Source: Schoenobius gigantellus
Lineage: Eukaryota; Arthropoda; Insecta; Lepidoptera; Crambidae
Assembly (NCBI GenBank): GCA_963935595.1
Contig: OZ012555.1
Span: forward strand, 13,792,001 to 13,856,000
DNA: 64,000 nt
Direction: 5' to 3'
Shown: positions 47,721-59,370 of the stretch, piece by piece
Layout of the letters: every line of letters begins with the position of its first letter
How positions within the stretch are numbered: the first letter of the stretch is position 1
Position numbers and translations under genes: made by a program
Notes under the pieces: model-generated
The model's input: the letters and a program-made list of their open reading frames with translations, nothing else
What the model was told of the DNA's origin: nothing
The model's database searches: none

Positions 47721-48073
47721 AGCTTTGTAGCTCGGTGGTTATGTTAATGAGCGAGGCTTGCTTCAATGAGTGCTAAGTATAAGTTTGGGTTTTCCGACGG
47801 CTGGGATAAAGTGTAATAACTCTTTGAGTCGTATTATTCCTTTGTTAAGGTATGGATTTAGTTACGTGTTTCCTTTGTCGCGCTGATTTTGTCTGGAAGT
47901 CAGGAAGTGGTCCAGGATTTTTGTAAAGTAGAAAAGCTGTGTATTAAACACCATCGTACTATAAATGGTTGATGGACAAACGATGCTTAAGATATTTATT
48001 TCCAATATAAATTTTTAGTGTATCTTTTTGAAGAACAATAAGTAGGTCACTAAAATGAACTAAGTACATACAT
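47721..48073. other. Unassigned DNA
   Basis: Nothing recognisable before the S3 insertion. Its end contains the left target-duplication copy at 48065-48073. Confidence 0.45.
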
Positions 48074-48367
48074 CATCATCACAGCTCATATACGTCCCCA
48101 CCGAGGGGCTCGAGCCTACCCTATGTGAGGCTGATTAGGCCTTAGTCAACCACGCTGGCCCAGTGCGGATTGATTGACTTCACATACACCATTGAATTTC
48201 TTCGCAGATGTAAGCAGGTTGCCTCACGATGTTTTCCTTCACCGTTGGAGCGGGACACAAATGTACATATGAAATTAGAAACGAAAAACACATGGATACA
48301 TGGCGGTCTCGAACTCCGGACTTCCCGATTGGAAGGCAAGTGCCGAGTTCACAGCGCCACCGACAAC
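48074..48367 (-). mobile_element. SINE S3, full length with target-site duplication
   Basis: Flanked by TACATACAT on both sides (48065-48073 and 48368-48376). Minus strand: tRNA-like head with GTGGCGCTGTG and B-box-like GTTCGAGACC, body with CACTGGGCCAGCGTGG, and a (GAT)n tail seen as CATCATCATCA at the left end. The intact duplication indicates a relatively recent insertion. Confidence 0.9.
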
Positions 48368-48401
48368 TACATACATAATTACTTTGAATTAATCAACCTT
48401 A

Positions 48402-48619
48402 TCTATACCAATTTTGTTTGTTTGGTTGAACGCACTAATCTCAGGAACTACTGACTCAAATAGAAAAATAACTTTTTTGTGTTGGATAGTCCATTTATCG
48501 AGGAAGGCTATAGGCTATATAATATCACGCTACAACTAATAAGAGCTGAGCATTAATGAAAAATGTTGCAAAAACGGGGAAAAAGTATAGTGCGAAACTT
48601 AGTTCGCGGGCACAGCTAG
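48402..48619 (+). mobile_element. Helitron-like element
   Basis: Candidate TC start at 48402 after A. It ends GCGAA-ACTTAG-TTCGC, spacer GGGCACAG, CTAG (48616-48619), T. The interior parallels 40799-41054 but lacks about 40 bp near the 5' end. Confidence 0.65.
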
Positions 48620-49014
48620 TAATCCAATAAAAAGCCCTTTATTTTATAGTTCACACACAACACAATACAATCGTTCTCTCTTGATCATTTCAAATATTGA
48701 AAGGACATCTAAACAAACCTGTCTCACAAGTTCAATTCAAAATTTTAATTACTTCCTCCCAATCGCCATTCATTGAGGGCTCTTATAGGACCATAAACAA
48801 AGAGTTTGAGCCAAAGACAGCCGACCTCAAGATTTACTGGGTGGGGAACTCTGACGTAAATACAAATCTCAACAAGCAATTAAACGAGGCAGCCTATAAT
48901 TAGTATGAATCAACGGACAACAAAATGAACGGGCAAATAAAATGTTGATTGAGTATTCAATGCTTTGTACTACGAGTGGCTGGCAATCGTACAACGATTT
49001 TGTTTTTATTTGTA
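48620..49014. other. Unassigned DNA
   Basis: The 68-codon frame at 48697-48903 has no recognisable domain. Nothing else. Confidence 0.4.
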
Positions 49015-49712
49015 TAATTATTGTGTAAAAAGTGTATTCAATTTGTTCAAAAGTATTCAGTCAAAAGCTCTATCAACTTTTTCAGACGTCCACCGTTGGA
49101 TATAACTCCAGTGGGCCTCTTCCCAGATTTCCCCGCGTTCAGCAACTAGCGACAAAATATGACTTTTACATCGGTCCACTTTTGGAAAGTTTTCTAACGC
49201 ATCGTCTCTTAATACGACGGCCTCTAGAAGGTTTATCTGGTCCCAATGGCTGTCAGTCCTGCAAACAATATGCCCTGCCCACTGCCAGTTAAGGTTTAAA
49301 GTGAAAATACCCCTGGAAGTGTCCAACAGTAGCCAACAGCAGCTTTTTTGTGCAATGATTATGTAAAAACAGTAGTAAATTTGTATAACACCAGTCAGTC
49401 AAGATATCTTTTAACTTTTTAGGGTCAGACGCTATCACAATCATGAAACGCCTACTGTTGGACATAACCTCAAGGGCCTGATCGTTTCCGCGTTCAGCGC
49501 TCAGCGACAATATGCGACCACCACAAAATCGTCGATTCACCTTGTAGAAAGCTTTCTAATGCTTCTACCTCGTAGCGGTCACTAGAAGATATATCTGGCC
49601 CCAGCAGCCGTCAGGCCTGCAAACAATATGCCCTGCCCACTGCCAATTAAGGTTTAAAGTGAATATACGAGTACATCTGGAAGTGCCGAACAGTAGCCAA
49701 CAGCAGCTGACA
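49015..49712 (-). pseudogene. RTE-type LINE C-terminal fragments, tandemly duplicated
   Basis: Two copies of a unit of about 340-358 bp (49015-49355 and 49356-49712) run head to tail. Both include TCAGNCCTGCAAACAATATG...CCCTGCCCACTGCCA and AGTAGCCAACAGCAGC. Minus-strand translation of the first gives LNLNWQWAGHIVCRTDSHW, the signature KWxWAGHVxRxxDxRW of RTE-type proteins downstream of the RT domain. Both copies carry disruptions. Confidence 0.7.
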
Positions 49713-49715
49713 TAA

Positions 49716-50203
49716 TCATAGTTTTTTTTTTTTTTTTTTTATTTATTTAATATTATTAACACTAACGACATTTACATTACAATAAGAAAAACGATGATAC
49801 CCGCAATAGTGTATAACACTGTGTCGCGTGCATCAACGCCCTCCTCCGAAACAGTAGCAATCAAGAAAATTTTAAAATAATTACAATAATACTTAAATAA
49901 CAAAAGCAAAAAGTGATTAGACTGTTAGAATATCAGAATATATGAATATGTAGGTATGTGTGTATGTGTGTATGTGTGTGTGTGTGTGTGTGTGTATATG
50001 CGTGAGTGTGTGAGTGTGTGCGTGGGTGTGTGAGTATGCGTTTATGATATAATTTTTAGCAGGTCTTCAGTCTCATCATATGACAGTGATAGCAGCCATT
50101 GTATACATTTTGTTTTGCATTTAAATGAAGAGAGTGGATAAATATGTAACTGTTTGTTAACTTTATTATATAGTTTTGGGCTCAAATAGCAATAATGATT
50201 TAG
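49716..50203 (-). mobile_element. 5'-truncated LINE with poly(A), ORF2 end
   Basis: On the minus strand, a 53-codon frame (50203 down to the stop at 50042) contains LSPKLYNKV and CIQWLLSLSYDETEDLL, the extreme C-terminal pattern of jockey-like ORF2. A 3' UTR of about 310 nt follows, with a poly(A) tract seen as the T run at 49719-49740. It differs from the LINE at 5523-6335, which ends in TTTGAC repeats. Confidence 0.65.
49940..50040. repeat. (TG)n-rich microsatellite
   Basis: TATGTGTG and GTGTGAGTG units flank an uninterrupted (TG)10 run near 49978-49997. It lies inside the 3' UTR of the LINE fragment. Confidence 0.85.
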
Positions 50204-50887
50204 TTAGTTGTTGTCAAGCTCAACTACAAACTTTAAAGGAGTTTGTAATATTTTTAATTACTTTTCACATTGCTGTCAGTCTGTGACTTCATTGGTGTCT
50301 CCTGAGAATTTCTTGGTAAATAGTAGTAGTCATAAATTTACTACATTTAACCAGAAAAAAACGATGTAATGTGTATAATTATGTAATCACTTTTGATTTT
50401 AACGAACAACTTTGGAGTTTCATTTGCAAGTATTTTTCAGTATTTTCTTAATGACTTTTTACAAGGGTTTGTGTTTTATTTTATGTCATTAAATAGAATT
50501 TGATTGTTACCACTGACCATATCGACTAGATGTTAGATGTTGTGATTTCCGGTTGTATCACTTATATTAATAAACGAAGTAACGTTTCGTTTGTGTTCAA
50601 TTTGCTGCCATAAATATTTAGAATACTCTTCTTTCAGTTGAGTTGTGTTTTATTTCCATCCCGTCCCTATAATATGATGTTAACTATAGGGCACGGAGGA
50701 TATACCTCATGCCATGGTTATTGGCTGAAATTAATTTTAGATCTACGTACGTGGACAGTCTTCAATCTTAGCCACCAATGACAAAGTTGTCGTCGGTCTG
50801 TGGTGATTAAATTACAAACGCTCGTAAAACAATGGCCGCAAACCACGAACGCGATTCTCGAAATTAGCGCGGCAGTATCATGAGATA
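50204..50887. other. Unassigned DNA
   Basis: No gene. The section 50690-50880 is less AT-rich and unique. Small inverted repeat AAACGAA/TTCGTTT near 50573-50592. Confidence 0.4.
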
Positions 50888-51262
50888 CAAATTCAAATTC
50901 AAATTCAAATTCAAAAATCTTTATTCAACATAGGCCTTTACAGGCACTTATTGACGTCAAAACAAAGCAAAACAATCTAATTTAAAGAAATTATATTAAC
51001 CTTGTATGTGCATACATCCTAAATATACTCAAGATGTCTGCAAATACAAGTAGGAATGAAAAAAAAAAAAAAAGTTGATTCTACACCTGTTCGGAAATTG
51101 GGAGAGCCTTCTCGAGAAGAACAGGCAAGAAACTCGAAAATGTATAACAACAAAAATGTAATACAACTGTGTAACTGACATTTAGGTCGAACACTTGCAT
51201 AAGGCCTTTGTATCAAATTATATGTCAATATATTCAAATAGATTAATATGTTAATCTAGCAC
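50888..51262 (-). mobile_element. LINE 3' end with TTTGAA repeats
   Basis: Minus-strand 3' terminus made of four to five TTTGAA units (50888-50915), then AGATTTTTGAA and CCTATGTTGAATAAAG. Upstream, the minus strand encodes ARSSREGSPNFRTG-like sequence (about 51095-51125), which I recall as a common lepidopteran LINE end. No intact domain. Confidence 0.6.
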
Positions 51263-51277
51263 CGTCCTGTTTTTAAC

Positions 51278-51420
51278 CGACTTCAAAAAGGGAGGAGGTT
51301 ATCAATTCGGTTGTATTTTTTTTTTGTTTGTAACCTCATAACTCCGTCATTTTTAAACCGATTTCCAAAATTCTTTTTGTATTTGCTCACCGAAGCAATA
51401 TACCAGCTCACCCGAAGGTA
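51278..51420 (-). repeat. P-family MITE, terminal part
   Basis: Starts AACCGACTTCAAAAAGGGAG and continues GGAGGTTATCAATTCGG and CATAACTCCGTCATTTTTAA, the reverse complement of the right part of 42118-42461. It breaks off near 51400. Confidence 0.7.
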
Positions 51421-51483
51421 TTAAATTAGGGTTTCTTTCACTAAAAAGATTTCATTCACTAAAAAGTTAAAAATTATTTTTTT

Positions 51484-51663
51484 TTACAAAAAATAGAACC
51501 GACTTCAAAAACACCGAAAACTTAAAAATAATCTTCTTCTATATTGAAGTCGGTGACAAATTTTAACACTTTCTAGGAGATCATCGTTTGGCGCCGACTT
51601 CAATATAAAAGAAGATTATTTTTAAGTTTTCAGTGTTTTTGAAGTCGGTTCTATTTTTTGTAA
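51484..51663. repeat. Long inverted repeat built from P-family termini
   Basis: Arms 51484-51553 and 51594-51663 pair with few mismatches around a 40-nt loop. Each arm equals the left terminus of the P element at 42118 (ATAGAACCGACTTCAAAAAC...). The loop (AAATTTTAACACTTTCTAG) is also P-family sequence, inverted relative to 42190-42235. Confidence 0.85.
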
Positions 51664-51927
51664 AAAAAAATTAAGTTGATTAACATATTTTACATGACAG
51701 TCAGCTATAAATAAATATTGGATATTCGTTAGACTTTTACCCATAAATAAACATAATTTAATGTTAATCTCGGTGAACTTATTTTTTTAAAGTTTTACTC
51801 AAATTTTTAGATGTTATCGTCATTTCTATGTTCTCTCTTTATGGAGGATGTAAAATGTGTGTAAATAATTTTACTTAGTTGATTAAATAAATATTTTCTT
51901 TTTAAGAACATTATAACATTTGCTAAA

Positions 51928-52260
51928 TACAACGTGTCAATTAAATTGCGCAAAACATTAATATAGTTTGTTCAGAATTCAGAGTGGACTCGAATCCACT
52001 AGGCAATAAAAATATGCCTCAAAATTAATTCAAAATTAAATTTTCAACTACGCCGCTTCTTAAATTTAGTTAACTCTGTCGTCTTTACCTCTTATCCACG
52101 GCGCGACGGCTAAGCGGCAACATCGTCTTGGCAGGTGCGCGATCACAGAGTTTCAAATTTGCAAGTTAAGCAGCAAAACAGAAAGAAAGACATATCATAG
52201 TAAACAATCCGCAAGAGTTTAATTTATAAATTATTATAATTCTTATATAAATCAATATAC
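51928..52260 (+). repeat. D-family dispersed repeat, copy 2
   Basis: Direct-orientation relative of 35196-35515, about 75-80% alike by eye in the core (TTTTCAACTACGCCGCTTC, TTTACCTCTTATC, GGCGCGACGGC). Confidence 0.75.
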
Positions 52261-52329
52261 TTATACATATTAAATATATAATTCTTATATTAGACACCAT
52301 AAAATTATTCGGGGTACTCAGATACCCTT

Positions 52330-52360
52330 ATTTGCATTTCGATTTGCATTTGATTTGCAT
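52330..52360 (+). promoter_or_regulatory. Three tandem POU octamers
   Basis: ATTTGCAT at 52330-52337, 52342-52349 and 52353-52360, spaced 12 and 11 bp (about one helical turn). Could be a tiny tandem repeat or a homotypic POU site cluster. Confidence 0.4.
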
Positions 52361-54941
52361 TATTTAATTAACAGGATAAGGACTCAAAACATATATATGT
52401 ACATAAAAAAACATACACAAAATATATATTTGAATAAAATGTCTCAAGAATGGTTTTTCTTCTAACTGTTAACAATTTCAATGGTTAATATATCACACCT
52501 CTATTTGTATTTCCACTTGTATAAATATTGAACATCAGTTAATACTTTATGCAACTATAGATCACACTAAGCTTTATTTATAGCTCGCCTATGAACGTAT
52601 TTGTCCCAATGACGGATTTAAAGTGAAATACCGCTTTTACGACGTAGTAAACTCAAAGATTACGTTTATGTATTATTAAATAAAGTTATGATGTATTGAG
52701 ACAGCAATCTATTGATGGACAATTAGATTGTCAGATAACTGTATGGTGAAAATTGAGTTATGAAGTGTTACAAATAGAAACATGTATAACTGGGACAAAC
52801 ATTACAATAGTAGTTGTTATTGAAATTAGAATAATGAATATAGATAATTCAGTTTTTTGTAGAACGTCTAAAGCTCGTTCCAGCCTTTACCTACAATCCT
52901 CGTAAGTACCAATTTTAATAATATGTCCCCAGTATTAGTTTCTTAGTGTGGTTACGAGGCAACTGCTGTTATTTATTATTTCTTCACAGAAATATACAAA
53001 TGGCCCTCACATTAGACCCTAGATGATAATTATACTGAATAATTAACTCCTCATCGGCAATACATTTTCTCATGTACACCGTTTTACTTTTGAGCACTAA
53101 CAACTATGTTTTGTAGCGTGTATCGCGATCTTAAATCGCGAATTGATGGCCGTCTCAGGTGGCCTGGTTAAATTCGTCCCTAGCCGTTCATAGACCAAGC
53201 TGTGTACATAATGGTGATATCGTAAAAATACACCAATACTGAATATTCAATAGTGTAAGTGAATTATAGCGTAACACTTTACGAAAAAACTACTGAATGA
53301 ATTGGTTTGATGCTACGTGATGTAGCTTCATGATTCAGAATTCATTATTAAATTTTGTAGTACAAACATAACAATGGAAATATCTATGACTTTTATTGAA
53401 GTCGGTAGTCTGTTTAAATTACCACTTACTTAATTATTTTTTTACAAATACCTTAAAAGCAACTTTTATCAAATAACGTCACACTTTTTCTTTAAATTTT
53501 TCATTACAGCTTAAAGAGCACTGTAAACTCACCCTAATCGAAATGTTGCAAGTAACGTGTGCATTAATTGTCATTTTACAACTTGGGAGTGATGGTAACA
53601 GGAGATGAGGGGTAGAGTTACGCGGAAAGCTTAAAATTCAGTTCTCAGTACACTTACTTTTAAATGTTCAGTTTAAGTATCACACAACTATGATGTAGCG
53701 TTAAAATAAGATAAAATGTCATTCGGACTAAAGTAATTCGGACGTATTGATAAATTACCCATTATAGACCTATGTAGCCTTATAATACTTTTATAAGAAT
53801 ACGTACGATAAAAGCGTTAATTCAAAAGGGTTGGTTGGTTGGTTGGTTGGATGGACGATGGATGGAAGATGAGTGGTTTTATCGGGATATGCGTATGAGT
53901 CGTTTGCGGGTAGCCGTTTGCGAATTTATAGCTTTATTATTTTCATCATGTTTAGTTTCAGTTCTTTCAGATAGTAGTAAACAAGCTTATTTCTGTGAAA
54001 CCATTTGTACGAACAGTTTAGGTTAATATGGAATTATAGTTAAATCATTTAATACATCTATCGAAAATATTTGATAATTAGTAGGAAAATATCTTAAGAT
54101 TCCTCTGCAACAATTTCTAAAGAATCTCAAATAATACCGACAATCGCATTGTTCTCTCTCTCATACGCATACTATAATAAAAAACGTACAGAAATCACCT
54201 TAACTCATGTTTGACGTTTACTTTGTATAAAACAAAAATAAAGATAAAACAGTAAAAAACACAAAACAAATTCACAATCGTGAATATCACACGGAACGTG
54301 CTTTTTGATTCGCACTACATCGCAAATAAAACAAATGAATTTTGTAGAATCAGAATAATTCCATGCGAAACCTTAATCAACCGTTAAAATGAGCCTGTGC
54401 CGATTCGAAAACGCTTTAACACGTGGAATGAGTCACGTCAAAGCCGACACATGCGTTAATGAGAGTCAGAACACAAAAGGCAATAACGCGATTCATTTAG
54501 CCTGCGGTTAGGTAACGAACTGATGTGGCGATACCACAGTATAAGTAAAATAGTAAGCCGACCGACAAAGCTACACACTCTACTTGGTTTGTATGTGCGG
54601 TTTAACCAGATGTTGGACACACAAAATATTCTTCAAGTGGACTGTAGTTGGTTGGTAATTTTGAATTTAGATACTTGCGGCTTGATAGGTCGGTGGTTCC
54701 AATTTGCTAATGAAAAGGCTGATTTTACTCCAGACAAATACTGTATTTTCAGTTATCAATTATTACAATTACAAAGCAAGCTTAGGTCGAACTATACTTA
54801 ACACGATTAATATAAGTAATGTAATGTGAAGCCCGGGAACCGGAAACAGGCACAGATTAAAAATGCATATTTTAGATAACAGAAATATTATGTTGTCTGT
54901 GATGCCAACACCAGATATGGTTGTTTTTATTTATAAAATAA
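52361..54941. other. AT-rich DNA without a recognisable gene
   Basis: A (GGTT)n/(GGAT)n microsatellite lies at 53828-53870. Frames at 53835-54026 and 54523-54801 show no domain. Confidence 0.45.
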
Positions 54942-55472
54942 GTAAGCAAACAAGGATGCTACCCACCTGATGGTAAGTGGTCAGTCGCCTAAAGTACATG
55001 ATGTGATTCCTGTAAGACTTGCAAATCTACAACCCCTTCATGGACGTCAATCACCTTTTTATAATAGCTCATATACATCCCCACCGAGGGCCTCAAGCCT
55101 ACCCTAAGTGGAGCCTATCCGTGGTAGACTAAGGCCTAACCACCCTAGATGGTTAGGCCTTAGTCAACCACGCTGGCCCAGTGTGGATTCGTCGACTTCA
55201 CATACAACGTTGATTTTCTTCGCAGATATATGCAGGTTGCCTCACGATGTTTCCCTTCACCGTAAGAGCGTCAGATAAATGATATGAAATTTGGACGCCA
55301 ATGTACGTTGCCAACTCACACACCCGTACCCAGTAATTTCATTTCCTGTCTTACCCTTCAATCTGGAATACAGCAACACAACCAATGCTGCTTGGCAGCA
55401 GAAATAAGTAAGATAATTATCATAGAGGTACCCACTCATGCAGACGGCTCTGGTAGGTACACAGTCTGTTTC
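54942..55472 (-). mobile_element. F-family repeat split by a SINE
   Basis: F sequence runs 54942-55051 and resumes 55292-55472. The middle is a SINE insertion. The outer parts align with the second unit of the tandem F array at 63783-64000, including ACATGATGTGATTCCTGTAA and the CAGTAATTTCATTTCCTGTC block. Confidence 0.75.
55052..55291 (-). mobile_element. SINE S3, 5'-truncated, nested in F
   Basis: Flanked by TGGACGTCAAT (55041-55051) and TGGACGCCAAT (55292-55302), an 11-bp target duplication with one later change. The body matches S3, but the tRNA-like head is missing. An A/T-rich tail (ACCTTTTTATAATAG) is at the left. Confidence 0.85.
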
Positions 55473-55954
55473 TGGATTAACATGTGTGCTGCTGTATATC
55501 ATAGTATTGCTGTACGTCCAATATTTCGCTGGTACTGCTTGATTTTTACCTAAGGTCGTTTACATGCGATTTACATCGATAAACATGCTTGTTTGCATAG
55601 CGACGATATCGCGTTTACATCGCGACTGTATCTAGCCGAACGTAACTAGGGCTCTACCTGCAGCGATATAGTAATTTTTTACTTATTTCTTTTTTTTTAT
55701 AAAATTTATTATTTATTATTAAAGTTGCCTATAAAGTGTAAAGGGCTTAAAGGCGTCAGCCCTCTCCGTGAGACTATTATTGCGAGCACGGGACTCAAGT
55801 CGGTTTACATTTTTGCTTATACTATGGCGATACGGTGGGCTCTGATGCGTTTTCATAATTGTCGGCTTAGCTCGTCTCGGCAAATATTGCAATGCACCAC
55901 AAAAAACTGTGAATATGAACGTCAGGATGAGCTGAATCGTTACATGAACTTCTT
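55473..55954. other. Unassigned DNA
   Basis: AAACATGCTTGTTT (55581-55594) is an inverted pair of forkhead-like cores. TTTACATCG occurs three times in 55560-55625. No gene. Confidence 0.35.
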
Positions 55955-56268
55955 CATCATCATCATCATCATCATCACAGCTCATATACGTCCCCACCGA
56001 GGGGTTCGAGCCTACCCTATGTTAGGGTGATTAGGCCTTAGTCAACCACGCTGGCCCAGTGCGGATTGGTCGACTTCACATACACCATAGAATTTCTTCG
56101 CAGATGTATGCAGGTTGCCTTACGATGTTTTCCTTCACCGTAGGAGCGTCAGACAAATGTACCTAAGAAATTCGAAACGAGAAACACATTGGTACTCGTA
56201 CATGGCGGTCTCGAACCCCGACCTCCCGATTGGAAGGCAAGTTCCGAGTCCACAGCGCCACCGACGCT
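55955..56268 (-). mobile_element. SINE S3, full length
   Basis: Perfect B box GGTTCGAGACC on the minus strand (56207-56217) and A-box-like TGGCGCTGTGG (56250-56260). The (GAT)n tail is seven units long at 55955-55976. Overlapping open frames on both strands here are translations of the SINE, not genes. Confidence 0.9.
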
Positions 56269-56346
56269 ATAAATATTATTTAAAGACATACAATGACCAT
56301 ACAAAAAATCACTTCTTTTAAACTTTTTCTTTGCTTCAAGAAGTAA

Positions 56347-56673
56347 TCGCCTCCGTGGTCTTGTGGTTGAGAGCACCCGGTTCGGATCTGGAGATCCGGC
56401 GTTCAATTCCCCATGGGTGCAGCGGTTTTCTGCATGGTTTGTTTGGTGTAAGACCTTCTAAGCCCACCCGGCTAGCTACCACCGTCTTACCTAAGTTTAT
56501 CGCTTTAATAGCAATCTTTGTCACTTTGGTTGTGTTCCGATAATTGGAGGTAAGATAGTCAGTTCCTGAGTCGTCGAGGAGTCAAATGAAGCTCGCTTAG
56601 ATCTTCGGCCTCATCGTCACTTATCATCAGGTGAAATTAAGGTCAATGACCTCCCCTGTCGTGTATAAAAAAA
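56347..56673 (+). mobile_element. tRNA-derived SINE (family S4), full length
   Basis: The tRNA-like head has TGTGGTTGAGAGC and B-box-like GCGTTCAATTCC. The body has CTACCACCGTCTTACCTAAG and TTGTGTTCCGATAATTGGAGG. It ends CTGTCGTGTATAAAAAAAG. About 327 bp. Aligns end to end with 62206-62530. Confidence 0.85.
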
Positions 56674-59159
56674 GATTCTTCCTTAAGATCTATCCATTAG
56701 GACTATTTTATTATAATCAGTTTCGTAGCATATTCGTGAAAATTTATAAAGGGCGTGAGATGCTTGCGCAATATTATTGTGGGCTATCGTTCCGTTCCGT
56801 TTTACTAAGACTAAAAATAACTTCACAATATTAGCTTTTTATAATGGCTGGCGCTTACTTTGGGATATCACGAAACTTTTGTATAGAACAATAAACAGGT
56901 TGCTGCACGTATATTCCCCATACAACTGAATCTGATATCTTTTAAGCTTTAGCCATTCATCATAACTGATTAAATTTTATTGATACTAAGAGCAGACATG
57001 CCCCATACATCGAATTCAGAATGCTCCACTTTTTGCATTCTCAGCCTTCGCCATAAAGACACGACAAATGTATTTTATACTCGCTCACACTTAACGTTTT
57101 ACATCGCCTTATAAGTAGATCGAGAAATAATAAAACTAAAGAACGCGAACATCAAGAAAGCAATAACATCATTATCATAGCCAGTCCGCCATCTCTTTCC
57201 GATAGGTCTCACCCCTCCTACGGCTCCGCCCATCGCGTATCGCCTATGTCACCTGTATATCTCGAAACATTACACATATGCAAAGTTCGCGTCTTCGCTC
57301 ACGCGAACGCACACACTGGCGTGGCGTTGCAGCTGCAGGCCGAGTTCGGTAAATCTGTTAGATAAAAATTGCGCTATAGCGCCGTAGGACTTCGTCTGAA
57401 TTGTTAGGTTCCTAGCTACTACTCGTTTGCACCCAGCTCGATATATCATCGATTCGGAGATTTTGAACGTCATACGTGAAATGTCAACCGATTCGTACGC
57501 TCTATTTCGGAGCGATTACCTCGTGAACGATTCAGTCACGGGACCGCTTGCAATAATTATTCGCATTGTATATGAAATAGTTACTGCACTGCAATTATGC
57601 CGTTCTGATTCTGCATTGTTCAAATATCAAAGCAAAAATGTTTTAAACGTGCTATGATTTCGTTGCGATGGTTATCGCTCGACAGCGCAGTGTTGTGATC
57701 TGATATTATTTCAGTCGCTTTGTTGTTACAGTCTTTTCACTGAGAACTGTTGGTTTTAGTGAATTATATCAATTGACTTGCACGTAATTTGGTTTTTCAT
57801 AATTAGATATCCTGACGCCACCGACAATACTCACCAAAGCATTAATCACTTTTTCGATAGTGTATATCAGTATTATATGATCTTTGTACGCACGCTAAAA
57901 TTAAATTACCGTTAAACAAATAAACAAAAAAAAATACCCTACGAACCCCACCAAACAGCTATCTGGTAATAAAGTGCATAAAAAGAATCCGAACAAAATA
58001 TCAACTGTACTATTAATCTACTTTTACTTTGACAAGGCGAAGAAAATTTTACTCGATTTTAATAGCTTCGTATCAACAAAAACAATTTATTTATTATTCA
58101 ATTTATTTAATTAACATTTTTACAGAAATATCTAAGTCACAAGTGTAAAATTCATCACTGTTATTAACAATGCTTAGAGCATCCTATCCTATCCAAAGAG
58201 ATATTAAGAACACAATTGGAAAATAAAGTAATATTTTTATTAGAACTAAGTCCACTTGGGTATTTAATTTAATTTAAACTTCGTGCACGCTTGCGCCTCC
58301 TTCCTGTCAATGTCAACGCGATACGAGAGTCAATGGATAAAAAAATAATTACACCTAAGAATCTCTGCATGTTTTTACTAATTCTAAGTATTTCTAAAAA
58401 TTTCAAAAATTACTTCAATTCAAGCGATTATATTTTTGCACAAGATAAAACTTATTTTTGCTTATGTGCTTGCATTACCACAGGTAAAGCACACGGCTGT
58501 TTCTAAATAAATAAATGTGCACATATTCGATATATATTTTAATGCTATACACATTTTGTTTTCGTTCTGTTATCATTAAAATTTTACATCCTCATATTTT
58601 AGTTTTCCACCTCTTTAACTTAAAGTCGGTTTATTATTTTATGAAAATCGTAACTTGAAATAGAAACTTCGATATGATGATGAAGGTTCAATTTAACCAC
58701 TAATTCCATACAAACCATTAGCTATACGAGATTGATATAACTCTTAAGCTTAAAGCTCTCTACAAACTCGACAATGAATTAATGACGTCAACACCAATTA
58801 ATCTTAACAAACACTGGACTTTGAACGAACCCTGATTACATAGAACAATTCATTTTTTCACCTACTAATTACAATTGTAAAAACGGTGGTACTGGCGTGT
58901 AATATTACTATAATTACAATGTTTAGACCGAACTATACCGCACAGCCGATGATTACGTCCGCTTACCGTTCCTGTAATTAAACATTTTAATAACTAACTT
59001 AAGCGCAAGCCTGTGTTTTGTTTAAAATCGGGCCGAACGTGTTTTTCCAGTTCTTGATTTCGGATAATTACCGCTTTTTTATGCGCTTTATTGCCGGCCA
59101 GCTGTTTGCTGGGGTTCATAGTGTATTTTCATCGATGTACTTGCACCGAAATTGATTTA
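56674..59159. other. Mostly single-copy DNA
   Basis: The section 57180-57680 is less AT-rich and unique (CAGCTGCAG palindrome, several CGAT words) but shows no exon or promoter consensus. The rest is AT-rich. Confidence 0.4.
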
Positions 59160-59370
59160 TTTTTAGCCGACTTTAACGAGGAGGTGCTATTTTCGACTGT
59201 GTCTGTATGTTCGCCGATTTCTTCGTCTATTTTGAACCAGTTTTAAAAGTTTCTTTTTTTGTATTCAAAGGAATATTTTCCTATGGTGGTCCCATTGTCG
59301 CCATGTCTGGATCTGATGACGGGATTTCAGCTGACGCTAAATTTTATACAATTATTTACTTGCCTTTGGT
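59160..59370 (-). repeat. P-family repeat, diverged copy
   Basis: AGCCGACTTTAACGAGGAGG, then TTTGTATTCAAAGG and TCTGGATCTGATGACGGGA follow the reverse-complement order of the P family. The open frame at 59207-59392 is incidental. Confidence 0.6.

Noticed and set aside
55719..56030. Overlapping ORFs of about 100 codons on both strands
   Set aside because: They run into the S3 SINE and its (GAT)n tail. Frames on both strands covering the same repeat are by-products.
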